The notes under the pieces were generated by a model that did no database searches, was not told the origin of the DNA, and worked only from the letters and a program-made list of their open reading frames with translations. Of a DNA stretch of 64,000 nucleotides, positions 22,031-34,387 are shown piece after piece; the first letter of the stretch is position 1; each line of letters starts with the position of its first letter. The translations under genes and the position numbers were made by a program. Source of the stretch: Rotaria socialis (taxonomy: Eukaryota; Rotifera; Eurotatoria; Philodinida; Philodinidae); the NCBI GenBank assembly GCA_905331475.1, contig CAJNYU010002922.1, positions 18,569 to 82,568 on the forward strand, given 5' to 3'.

Positions 22031-24997
22031 ATGTGTTGCTATCAAATAAGAAGAAGAAGGTACTGGAAACTGCTGTGTTTTGGAAGTTTATTATGTTCTA
22101 TGGCGTACTTATTTGTTATCGTTGATGTTCCGAGTCACAAGACTAATCGATGTGAACCGTTAAAATATCAGCAAGTTTCAACAATCAAATATATATTTAA
22201 TTTGGCTTATTGGCGTGAATTTCATAACAATGAACAAACTGATCAGACGTCGTTGTGTGATATACCCGACGAACTAAGGTTAATTTCAAATGCCATTTGT
22301 CGAGCATACAACTTGGGCGATTGTAGGCGTCTACCTTGTCGAATGATTTACGCGTCGTCGAATACATTAGAAGATATTAAATGTATGAATGGTGGTCGAA
22401 TATTGAAAAACCATGACGATCATTTGATCGAACATCAATCAAATTTTCGATGTAAACGTGGTTATACGTTAGATTTATTTTTAAAACAATATGCTCATGC
22501 AGGATATCCATCCATCATCGCAGATCCATTGACTCCTATCTCGAACGAATTATATCACGACGTATTAAATAATAGATTTCGTACCTGTGATAGTATGTGG
22601 GGATTCATATTCAATTTCGAATCAATTGGTCATTATCCTTGGACTACCGATAATCAAAACCTAAAGCTATTCGATATAACTTTTGGTTATGATCGGTCAC
22701 TGTACGATCTTATTCCAGCTCCTTGGCTATTTAATTATGTTGAAAAATTGAAGTTTAATTCAAAGAGAATGTCTGTCGAGAAAGTAATGTCTAGTAAAAA
22801 ACCAATTTATTCTGTGATGTCGTCAGATGTCTATTGGACCAATACACACACAGTGAGTAATTCGAAGATGCTTCTATACAGTTATACCTTAGAGTTTTCA
22901 CACTAAACAGTTCGTTTTTGATAGAATCTTCGAAAAATATTTCACTCTATTACTGAACCTAAAAATAATTCTTAAAATAATAAATCGTTTAAGTTTTTAT
23001 GAAAGTATAGCGTAAAATAATTCTTTTGACCGTAGGTGAAAATTTTTACGCAAACCCCTTAGAGTTTATTATTCTACTGTTGTTTTTAAATACCATATAG
23101 AGATCGAAAAGGTCTTTACATAGGTGCTATGAATTTATTCTTTTTTAAAACCAGTGTACATTACAGTTCATGTTTTGCGTAAGTACGACGGATGATAACG
23201 CGATCATTGTTGTGGTACTGAATTAAAAGCAATGAGTCATTGTTATTTTCAAAAAATGCGACAAAACAAAAGCGATTGTATTAACCTTGCAATTATTTAG
23301 TTGAGTAAAAAAACGTATTTCTGTGCCATCAGATTGCGATGTCACTAGATAAGAATATTATGTCTTTTTTTCGAGATAAACATAAATAAAAATCTAACAA
23401 AATGTTTGCATCTTATAGTATTAACATAAAATTTTCGAATTAAAAATCACAAATGAAAGCACGAATAGAAAGCGAGCGTTTCTATTTGAATTTCCTATTA
23501 AAAAACAGAATTGGATACATGAGATGCCTAGTTCAAATTCGAATATAAATGGACACCCAACTGCATGGTATCAATTCGAAAATAAGTGATAGAAATAGAT
23601 TTAGTTTTAGTTATATATTTAGTTTAAGATGGAGTGGGTGTGGGTGAAGGGTACCTGGAAGGAGTGCAGAGGATGGGGTATCCGGGATACTTCAAATGTG
23701 AGTGTGGGTGATGGATACCATGGAGGAGTGTTCAAAGGTGGGCGAAGGGTATATATGAATTCATATGTCGCATATATCGGAAAGTTAAACTAAAACTAAA
23801 TCTATTCCTAAATTTAGTTTCAGTTTAACTTTTTCTTTTCTCCATTTATATTCGAACTTGAATTAGACAGCTACTCATTGGATATTTGTTACATGTTTCT
23901 GTTGTGGATTGAGGGTCATTATTCATTTTAGAAGAGAATCTGTGGAAGTATATGACTTTAATAAGAAGACCAATTGCAAATTTATTGATTTTTTCCGTAT
24001 TTTCCTATATTTTTTCTCTGATAAATTCAGTTTTTAGTCGAAGAAATGTTTAGCTACTATTTAAATATGCAAAAGAATTCTAGGAACTATTTGAAAGCAG
24101 CCGTGGTCTTGCATCGAACGGTATTGAGTAAACTGTTTCTTTTTAAAGAAAAGTTGCAAGATTTCTGATGACAGCGTGATCTGTGTCAATTGAAAAATGT
24201 TGTTAATCATGAGTTCCTCGATAATGAAAGAGTTAGATTAAAGAAAAACTTCAGTAAGAAACTTCTTTGACCAATGAAAAACAACATTGCGAAGATGTGT
24301 ATTTAATTTTTCGTAGATTTCACAGATGCAAAACCAGATCATCAATGTATCGCATGTACAAGCACCAATATTGTGGATGAACAGCAACTGTAAAACAATA
24401 TCAAAGCGCACGGAATACATGCATGAATTAATGAAATATATAGATATAGATAATTACGGAACGTGTGGTAATAATATTCGCAACTTACCAGATCATATTG
24501 TAAAAATTCAACAGTCAAGCAATCGAAACTTAAAAGATCGCGGTAGCTACAGTTGGGAAGAAGGGAAATTGGCATTATCAAATGAATATTTGTTTACTAT
24601 TGCTATTGAAAACAGTCTTAATTATGATTATGTAACGGAAAAACTATGGCATCCATTGGTGGCTGGAAGTATACCTATTTATCTCGGCGCTCCAAATATT
24701 GAAGATTGGTTACCATGTAAAACGACGTGTATTATTGATTTAAGAAACTTCCAAGCTCCAAAAGATGCGGCTCTCTACATTAGAAAAGTTGCAACCAATA
24801 GAACATTGTATGAAAGTTATCACCAATGGAGAAATGAGCCGCTGCGTAAAAATTTTCAAAACATACTCAATTATTTTCAGAACATCAGTGATTACAGTCT
24901 TGATTGTATACTGTGTGATATGTCATATCAAGTCGGACAAGGAGAGAATCCAATTGAAATAAAACGAAAGCTTAAGACAATGATCGGTCATTTTTAA
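22031..24997 (+). CDS. alpha-1,3-fucosyltransferase, GT10 (FUT10/FUT11-like)
   Basis: Two exons (22031-22852 and 24326-24997) join in phase 0 at a GTGAGT donor and a TTTCACAG acceptor, giving 497 residues. Residues about 14-33 form a type II signal anchor, as expected for a Golgi/ER glycosyltransferase transferring fucose from GDP-fucose. The catalytic core carries NSNCKTISKRTEYMHELM and the GT10 signature FTIAIENSLNYDYVTEKLW followed by VAGSIPIYLGAPNIEDWLP (about 364-400). A C-terminal CxxC (CILC) and the APILW-x-NSNC arrangement recall FUT10/11, whose vertebrate members were reported to act as protein O-fucosyltransferases for EMI domains; that role here is inference. The intron (1473 bp) is very long for this locus and carries an inserted element at 23518-23876. 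I cannot exclude a missed exon inside it. Confidence 0.85.
23518..23876. mobile_element. inverted-repeat MITE in the fucosyltransferase intron, 359 bp
   Basis: A perfect 8-bp direct repeat ATTGGATA (23510-23517 and 23877-23884) flanks the element. Inverted arms at 23525-23553 and 23841-23869 agree at 26 of 29 bases (core TTCGAATATAAATGGA), and a second inner pair (AGATTTAGTTTTAG versus CTAAAACTAAATCT) extends the fold-back. The centre is a GGGTGTGGGTGAAGGG-type G-rich stretch. There is no coding capacity. The 8-bp duplication suggests a hAT-like mechanism, though the outermost bases (CATGAG) are not typical hAT ends. Confidence 0.75.
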
Positions 24998-25759
24998 GAT
25001 GGAAATGAAATTGAAATGATCTGTCGATCTTCCATTAGAGAAGTTAATTTGAACGAAGAAGAAACAAATGTCAAGTTAATTCATTTTAGTCTACATTATT
25101 GAAAATTAAAATGTATAACATTGTAACTTAAAGTAAATTAGTAGTAAAACAATTTTTCTTTCTATGTGACCAGATAAGTATGAAAGAAAATCAGCTATAG
25201 GAATCTTTGATATGCCATTGTTAAATCACAGTTGCATTTTGTTCGATTGCTATGAAGTATATTGCGACGTATTTTAAATCATTTTTTAATCTATAGAACG
25301 GATGCCATTTTCTTTTTTATTAAAAATAATAACATATTTTTGGTATTAAGAAAGTTTGAATTATTTATAGAATTGATGACAACCTCATATTATCAAAAAG
25401 AAAACAGTTTTACAAGAGAATCATACCATTTTTAATATTACAGTCATAGTATAATCGTACAAATGAATAATAGAAAAAACGAAAATTCAACCATTAAGTT
25501 TCACCACATAGCAAAGAACATACTATTAATATATTCAAGCATACAAAATGCAAAAAAGAACATTAACTCATGTGGCTGTAATCTGTGATCAATAAAAGAT
25601 GATCTTGCATGATTATTATGATTTGCAATGATTACTCCAAAACTGCATAGGGATTCTCTTCGTCGTTGCATGCAAGAGAATGAGATGGATTATCGTTGCT
25701 GATCATTTGTTTTTGTTTTTGATCCTAAATTTTATTAAAATCCTTTAGTTTTCATTTAA

Positions 25760-26156
25760 TTAAAATCGATTAAACAACAGGCACATAGTAGTTCTTAATG
25801 TTTGAATCAGCGCATTGCTATTCTGCATTTCGTTACATATTGCACCTTCTTCTATCAGAATTCTAAAGGCATGTTCAGTCAAAAAAGAAGAAGAATTGTA
25901 TCCAGTTTCTAAAGGATGGTACGAATCATGTTGAATTGAAAATAATCTCATAGATCGATAACTTTCTAAACAGATTCCTTTAACATTATATATCTATCAA
26001 TAGACTTTCGTCAGATAGGGAAAAAAATGAGAAATCATGGCTCTGTAATAGGTAGTTTATGTTGTTGTCATTCACTAAATCAATTGAAGATAGTCTCACC
26101 GATAAACATGTAGTCAGATACCTTTGACAGATCATTGATTTTTCGATTGCTACTGC
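25760..26156 (-). CDS. candidate orphan exon pair of unknown protein
   Basis: Minus-strand segments 26156-26100 (acceptor TTTTGTTCAG, donor GTGAGA) and 25975-25760 (acceptor ATCTGTTTAG, stop at the end) join in phase 1 to a frame of about 90 codons. It contains SNRKINDLSKVSDYMFIE and, later, TEHAFRILIEEGAICNEMQ. No family recognised. It lies just downstream of the MRCK-like stop on the same strand. It could be the end of a separate gene or an alternative 3' exon set of that gene, although the phases I tried from the kinase gene do not lead into this frame. Confidence 0.3.
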
Positions 26157-26379
26157 CTGAACAAAATATGTTGTCATATTATTCGAAAGAGTATATGCTA
26201 CCAAGATTACCTATGTCTATGTAAATATTTTCGATAGAACTATTCCAGTTATTTCAAGAGATATCTGTTGTACAATCCATCGTATATATTTTCATTAGCA
26301 AAAATCTACGTTACGTTTCAACTTACTTTAAAGAGATGTGATGAACTAGAATTAAAAATAAAGAATAGAGAAAAAAAAA

Positions 26380-26401
26380 ATATATATATATATATATATA
26401 T
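26380..26401. repeat. TA microsatellite
   Basis: An A-run followed by about eleven TA units directly downstream of the MRCK-like stop codon. Confidence 0.9.
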
Positions 26402-26411
26402 CTTGATACGA

Positions 26412-29400
26412 TTAAACTAACTGGATTAGGCTATGGCCGAGTGGCACAGATGTATTTAAAATTGAACGCGATGCGCTTGTATTAATCAGCAATCTATTAC
26501 TATCTGACGAATTACATGACTCTGTTTCTATCATCGATTTGATCCGATTTCGTTTTCTATCACATGCTGGACGTGATAATAATTTTAAACCTTCGTCCCG
26601 TTCTACATGCTCAAGATGCTGAAAATTCACTGGATCAGATATTAATGGACTCGAATATTTTTCTGCGATATGAAGAGATCGTGTTAACCGATTTAAGGAT
26701 GCGATATAAATTAATTTTCCATGATCTTTAATAAGTTCTTGATCGTAGGAAAGAGATATAGATCCATCTAATGTTAATGGATATGTATTTGATAATGACA
26801 ATGATTGCAGCCATGTTCCTAATGATACATCGTAGATATCAACAGATACTTTTGTATATACAAGTAAATAAGGATCAGTATAAGATGTCGATATTGGTAA
26901 TGAGGACCACATTAATTCTCGATGACGTGTTCGCATTCCTGTTGAATAATTTACATAAATACCTAGTTTATGATAGACAAGTAAAAGTTCATTAATTGAT
27001 GATGAATCTAAACAATACAACACAATGAATTGAATTCTTTTCATTAAAATGAAATTGAAGAACTGACTTGTCACAGGTATAACACGTAATATAACAATAG
27101 GTAGTTTACGAAACATTTCTAACGTACGATCAGTATCTCGTAATAAAACAACGCTAGGACTTTGATGGGCAACTTTTTGTGCCATACATGTTGATGAGTC
27201 ACCATACCAAAGTATTTCTTCTTCATTTTTATTTACTTTTAATATGGATAATTCTAAATAGGATACGCTTTGAACTGTGTTTAACTCATGTATAAGTGTA
27301 TACGGATATTGTTGTGGCTTTGAATGAAGTTTATAACACAAAATACGATTTTTAACTGCAACACATAGAGTCAAGGATATTGAATTAGTTGTAAATAATG
27401 TTGCATTTTTTGTTTCAGGTATTTCACTATCTAATGAAGGTGGCGAACGAGCAAGTAAGCATTGAAGAGATTTAATACGAATCATACACTCCTTTCCAGA
27501 TAGCATTATTAATAATTCATTATTTGATACTAAAGCTAAATCATAAATTTTTCTATCATGAAGTCTTGTTGGTTCTGAAAGGAAAAATAAATGAATAACA
27601 AACGAATGGAAATAGAAAGAATTCATACTATTATCGAAAACATCGAGTAAATAAAGTCCATCTTCACCAAAAATGAGAAAACGGTTCGGATCTAAAATGA
27701 GGGTATACGGAAATATTTTATGTTTTCTGTATTTATTTATTTTAATTTACCAAGAATCCGAGCGCCGGTTACTTTTTTTAAACTTATATCAAATATTTCT
27801 TTTGTGATAAAAGTTCCACATTGCTAAAACAAACGATATAGACTTTAATAAACAATATTTGTCAACTAACTATGACACCGTTCCGTATGTGAGTATTTAA
27901 TTTCATCGAAAGATTTGATAGCATGTTAATATATTGATCTCTTTCTGATTCATTATTTGTTAATACATATAGATTTTTTAATATTTTTGGTGATGATAAT
28001 TTATTTACAGTAATCTAAATAAAAATTTCAAAAGTTACAATGTGACCTTGAATAAAAAGAAAGCGAGACCTTGAAAATATTTGGTATATCTTTTTTTTTA
28101 GCATGCATCACATCTTCTGGTGTTACTGAACAAACATTAAATTTATCATCAGTAACATCGATTATTAGAAATGGTTCTGAATCTGATATTTTTGTATTAT
28201 TTGATAATTCATAAAATAATAATTTCGAGTGAAAAAGTAGTATTTGGCATTGATTCCAACCTTTTCTTATACCACCAGATTTTGGAATCTATTTTAATGT
28301 TGTTTATAAATGGAAGATTTTTATTTATAAGAAAAAAAACAACTAACATACTTGTACAATATATGGAACGCCTAGATTAGCTTGATCTAAACTTACGGAA
28401 ACAATGTAAAATAAAATAGATAAAACAAACCTACTTTGGTCTTTAATTGATGGCTCGCATGCAATTTGAACTTTTTGTACACAATCTGAATGACAAACTA
28501 TTCCACAACCTGAAATATGAATCTATTTTGAAAATTATTAATAGATCTAATTCAACTTACGTTTACAGGTAAATCCTTGTCGTACAATACCAATCAATGC
28601 ATTTAAACAATGATGGCATACACATGGTGAATAGAAATTATTGAGTCTAAAATCATGAAATGCATTCTACACATAAACAAAGACGTTATTAGTTTAAAAT
28701 GTTTTTGAATAAGAAATCTTTTACTTGAAGTGGATCTAATCGTTGATTATTGTTTGCCTTAGTAGCCTAGAATTTAGAAGAAAAAATTTTCATGAAAATT
28801 AACAATTCTTCTTCTTACTGGTGTTTGAGGAATAAATGGGTCACTAGGGACAGATCTTACATTATGATCAGTTGATGTATTATTATTATTATTATTATCA
28901 TTATCGATAACCAACGATTTGTCTTCTAAAAACAAGAACAGATTCGTGTGGAGCTGTTCTGGGCATGCTAAGCTTTAACATATTTCATTTGTCTTAGTCA
29001 GTCGATTGTTTTCATTGAAATATGTACCGTTTGTACGAAAATATTAGTTTTGAATCTGTGTACTGATATGGATGAGATTGTAAATAATTCACGAAAGTTA
29101 AAAACTAGTTAGCATCGATGCAAGGATCGAAAACTATTACTCTAAAAAATTAAATAGAAATTTCTATGAGATTTGAGATCGATCTTTTTTCTTTAAAATG
29201 CTTCGCATTTATTGGTGCTGCATTTATTCATCTATAAAGTATTTATTCTCATTGTGAATCACAAACTATTTGAGGGTTTGATGCAAAAAAACAATCAAAT
29301 TTATTGTCGTTGTTAAAAGGTTCCTTTCGAAAAAGAAAATTAATTAAAACATTATCTCTCAAGATTTTAGTGCTTCAAAAACATAAATTCTAACTAATTG

Positions 29401-32400
29401 AGCACTAAAAATGTTTTAGCTCTGAAAACTTTTCTATCATAGGGAATTGCAATCGAATTCTCATTTTAGTGTACAGTTAGACTAGAAGAAAGATTATTTT
29501 CATTTTGATCGATTTATTAAATGTGCTCTGGACTTGTTATCGTTTCAGTGATTCAACTTAATTTTTCAGTTGATATACTAATACTTTGCGGCTTGCCGAA
29601 AGAAAAAAGAAGAGCTGCACAAAAACACTTCAAAGTATTGATAAATTTTTATCTTAGCGTCCATTCAAAAATGTTTTCATTCATATTAAATATGGCAACC
29701 ATATTGAAGAACACATATCAATGAGAAGTCTTCTCATTAAATATAAACAGTATTATTTACAAATGGGTCGCTATCGTGTTTTGTATTCTAGTCTTTTTAG
29801 TGTTTCGACCCAGGCAGCTTTGTCTTTATTAGGATTTAAAATTCATGGCGTCCTCGAAATCATTTCTGAATGAACAACATACGAATAGTATGATATTTCC
29901 ATGATATATTTAGTCTATAATCAAGAATAAGGGTGTTATTCAAATGGAGAAATTTGGATAACGGGATAAAATAAATCTTTATATATTCGTTATTATTTCT
30001 ATAACTTAATCAATATTTCTAGATATAGTTCATAGTACTTTTACTTTTTTCACAGTCACTGTTAGCAAGCGTATAGCCAATTATAGAATAAATCTAGATA
30101 AATAATGTATACTCTATAAAAATTTGCTTCAACAAATATGTTAACATGTGAGAAAAGCATAATATTATATGAAAATACCAGAACGTATTCATCTCGTTTA
30201 TGCATCAGATGTCATTTGAAGCAAAGCTCATTCGAAACTTGAAAATTCTAATTGCCTTTTCATGATATGAGTCGCATTTCATTTCATGCTGATTGTGTTT
30301 AGTAGAATAAAATAGTAGTAAATACATTAGTTCAAAAATAAATTCATAAAAGCACGATTTATCTTGTTTTCCACCTTCGATTTTTTTCCATACATCAATA
30401 GAAATGAAATGTGCATAATCAAAATCCATAGAAAACTCTGTATGTCTCAAGGAAGTTATCTATAACTGTGTCGAATAAGAAATTTCTCTCGAAAACATCA
30501 TAATATTAAGCTAAATATGTTATCATAGTGTTTTTCTGACGTTTTACGTATACTAAAAAGACTTTATTCAATGTGAATATGCTTCATTTAAAAGGAATGC
30601 CGAAAAATCCTCTAGATTTCATTTAGTCTACCTGAAATAGTTCTTTTTGATAAATGTTTGGCTTGTTCATCGTCTAATTGTTTTTTTATTAATTGATTTT
30701 CTTGCTTCAACTGCACAAGTTCTCTAGTTAAGTAGCAATGATAGTTATAGAAATGATTAAATACCATGAATACTAACTCGACTTTATGAACAATTTCTTT
30801 TTCCAATTCTTTTAATTTTTTTTCAACTTGTTGCCGTACTTGAATTTCCCTTTCTACTGCTATTTGTAGTTGTTGAATTTCCATGTGTTGTAATTTAACT
30901 GAATGACTCAGTGCACGAGACTAAAAAAACATCGTTTCAAATTTAAACATTTAACTAATAACATTGAAAATATAATTCTAACTGGATTATTTCCAGTGGA
31001 TGAAGAAATCGATGATGTTCTACTATTGAAAACCAATTGAGGATAGGTTAATTCTTGTTTTTGATCAAATTCTTGGGCCATTTGATTTACCAATTTTTTT
31101 AAATATGAATTTGAATCTAGACCTTCATTAATAGCTTTACAAATATTTGACTGGAAATTTATATATTTTCGTTGCTTTTTTGCTAAAGAAATAAATTGAT
31201 CATTAAGTTCTTTTTTGTCATGTAAAATTTTTTTCATTTGTTGGTAAACATCATTAAAAAATGAAATAATATTTTTCAATAATGGTTCATTTAGATTATT
31301 CGTTTCGTTTGTTAAAACCATCCCATCATTGCCATTATTAATCAATAGACGAGAGAATTTGTCTTGAAATTTAGATAAAAGCAGAGAGACATCATTTGAA
31401 ACAGATTTTGTTTTGTCTTTAGAATCTTTCATTAATAATGATTTATAATTAGTTAGAAAGAAACTTAGTTTTTGATCTAAATCATTTCTTATTTGTTCTT
31501 CCATTGATAAGGATGAAACATTATGTTTATGAAAATGTTTTATTCCATTAGACTCAGGAAGATCTTGAAATAGACTTAAAATTCGTGTCAAATACTCAAT
31601 TTGTTCGTGTCTCGATATTTCATATTGATCGGTATAAAAATCTCTCAATTCTTGTATTTCTCGTGTTTTTTTGACAGAATCATTTTTTATTTCATTATAT
31701 AATTGATGGAAACGATTTAATTCATGAACTAATGATGTTCGTTCGAGTTCCAATAATTTTATTTTTGACTCATGTTCACCCTCAGTAACTTGTCTAACTG
31801 CATTAGTTGAAAAGATAAGGTTTCCTGTAAGATAAAATTTTGGCAATTCACATAATAACATAAACTAGGCTATTACCAGACGATGTCGAACTAGGTCTAA
31901 TAGCAGAATTTATTATTTTAGATTCTGATTTAAGAGTTATAGTTGATTTGTTGAGAGGAACCGGTGAAGCTTGTATTGTTTTAATACTATTCGATGAATG
32001 ACTAAAATATCATGAAAAAAATATTATTTTGAAATATTAAAGAAAATTTTGTAGACCACTATGAAAGCATACAAATTTCAAAAAGTAACAACAATTAGAT
32101 CATTGTACAGGCTTCTCATCGGTTACAGTAGTCGCTTTTGAAAATTAATTGAATTCACTAAAAATCGACTTCATTTATAGATTAAGCGCATGTGACTGAT
32201 TTTGAATAGATTAACAGATAAGCAAATGGGAGATATTTGTATAAAAAATAAAGGTTTTATCCTTTCCATGGAATGTAACAATTTCAATATTCTTTCGATT
32301 CGATAGTAGAATCAATACTAAGTCGTATAGACTAATCTCGAAAGCTACCTTCTAAAATTCAATAGTTCTATTCGAATATTCAGGGTAAATGAAAAATATA

Positions 32401-34387
32401 TTGTGGCTGCTTATGGCTAACATTGATTTTATCTTCTAATGGAGTTTATTTAATGAAAAAGTGCTAGTGTAAAAAACAAATCAATTTGTATTATTGACTT
32501 ACCTATCACCAGAATAGGTAAAACCTATGAACAGTACTTTGTCAGGTAATCCCATTTTGGAAGCAGGTGTATTGTAAGTCTACAATAGTTTTATTAGTTT
32601 CTTATTGTATTCAAAAAAATGTAAAATATATGAAAGCATAATGCTAAGCTATTGATACGTATATATAAAGATACGTAAATCTAGTGTTTTTTTTCCTGAA
32701 AAAAAAGACTAGACTTACCTTAGTACTTTTCTAAACAAATCAACGAATTATATTCAAAATATAAAAGAATAACTGAAAGAAATTTATCTACTTTGACAAA
32801 TGTTTCAGGCTCGATATCATTAGAATTCAATATATCCATTGTATCTATTACCACAGGAATGTACGGAGGTTGTACTGTAGAAATGAAAAAATTCTAATTT
32901 TATCATTATTTTATTGTATGATTCATTACTTTGTCTTAGATTATTCCAATCAAATTTAGTAAAAAATGGATGTTTTTTAAAATCATTCAATCCATTTTTC
33001 CCCAGGCGATAGTCTGCGGAACAAAGCAGTTTTTGTAATAAATCTTTTGCATCATCCGACACGTCTACATCACCGGGAAATGAAAGTGGAATCTATTTAG
33101 ATGAAACAAAAGGATACTTCTACTATTCATTTAATATAATCAGAATCAATGCTAACTTTATTTTTACTACGTGCTATTATTTGTCCATAAGTATCTAACA
33201 TTGCTTCAGCATAGAATGGAGGTGAACCAAATAACATTTCCCACATAACACATCCTAAACTCCACCAATCGCATAGACTTCCATAACAACTTTCATTTTC
33301 ATTCATTGCACATAACACTTCGGGTGAAATATAATCAGGTGTGCCAACAGAAACATTGCTCTGCACCTAAATCAGTAAAAGGAATTACAACAAAACAAAA
33401 AACAGTGGAAGTTGTTTGACTGACTGTTCCATCAGCTCTCATTCGAAGACAAGAACCTAAAATAACTATAGCTATCATAAAATGAAAGTAAAATTACTAT
33501 TTTACCAAAGTCTGCTAAGCGAATATGTCCTGAACCATCGATTAATATATTGTCAGGCCGTTGAAAAAAAATCAAGAATTAAAGAAAAACAAATTCTTCT
33601 TCAATCAAACCTACTTGATATCCCGATGAATATAACCAAGTCTATGTAGAGAATCAACTGCTAAGATTATTTCAGCAACATAAAATCTAGTCATGTCTTC
33701 AGAAAATTTATCATCATATGTTGATAATAACGTTAACAGATCACCACCATAGTAATATTCCATTAGAAGATACTAGAAAAATCAAATTAGAAAAGAAATT
33801 TCCATTTTTGATTATAACTTACTAAATTTTCGTTATCTTGAAATGCATAATAAAGTTTTGTTATCCATTGAGGATCACCTAATACCAGAACATCACGTTC
33901 TTCGCGAAATGAAACTATATCAGCTCTGTTCAATATTTCCATTTTATTCATTATTTTCATAGCAAATATTCGTTCCGTATTTTTCATTTTAACAGCAACA
34001 ACTAAAGATGAATTCACGATAAAATAATTAAAATGAATGAAAAAATACCTTCACCAAATGCCCCTTGTCCAATAGTTTTAATTATTTCAAAATCATTTCG
34101 ATTCAACCGACACTGTTTTATACGCGATACAAATGTTTTAACTATAATAAACGCTATAAAGTTAATAGTCGAATACACAAAGCAAATTGGTTACCATTTT
34201 CAAGATATGCTTTAATTGATTTTTCTCCCCTCAAGGTTGCATTCGAACATTCATCATGAAGTACAAGTAATACATCGAGTAATCCATCAATACCTAATAT
34301 AGTTGGATCGTTCTTATAATCATCTAATATAAATCGCTTGATTTCATCATAACGGGATTCAACATTAATGTTACCATTCTCAATCAT
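26412..34387 (-). CDS. MRCK / CDC42-binding-type Ser/Thr kinase (Genghis Khan-like)
   Basis: Twenty-six minus-strand exons join to 1473 residues: 34387-34195, 34141-34049, 34001-33823, 33772-33615, 33558-33506, 33456-33425, 33366-33157, 33092-32930, 32874-32792, 32730-32719, 32579-32503, 32001-31877, 31824-30983, 30920-30778, 30723-30632, 28925-28819, 28766-28725, 28666-28561, 28509-28435, 28386-28352, 28288-28070, 28014-27871, 27823-27751, 27691-27629, 27574-27068, 27007-26412. The family is a Cdc42 effector that phosphorylates myosin regulators. Seen: N-terminal [15 protein letters not shown]-loop GQGAFG (89-94), Lys111, HRDIK (204-208), DFG (224-226), GTPDYISPE (244-252), AGC tail with FIGFTYSGD, reduced coiled coil, C1 zinc module (about 872-920), PH (about 929-1061), CNH, then [16 protein letters not shown] (1398-1409). 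Odd: intron 4 ends in CG, not AG, and exon 10 is only 12 bases. The start is the ATG at 34387; an acceptor at 34439 implies an upstream exon. Confidence 0.88.
28926..30631 (-). other. 1.7-kb intron of the MRCK-like gene
   Basis: This is the longest intron of the gene, between the coiled-coil exon and the linker exon before C1 (donor GTAGAC, acceptor CTTGTTTTTAG). No exon with a clear family feature was found inside. The frames at 29521 (+) and 30205 (-) look like chance. A missed coiled-coil exon is possible. Confidence 0.55.

Larger units (their letters stand above)
24998..26411. other. convergent spacer between fucosyltransferase and MRCK-like genes
   Basis: AT-rich DNA between the two 3' ends. 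It includes the exon-like pair at 25760-26156 (minus strand) and a TA microsatellite at 26380-26401. Confidence 0.55.

Noticed and set aside
26433-26460. tRNA-Ser/Leu A-box-like GGCCGAGTGG
   Set aside because: It lies in the last codons of the MRCK-like CDS, and there is no B box, anticodon stem or acceptor stem around it.
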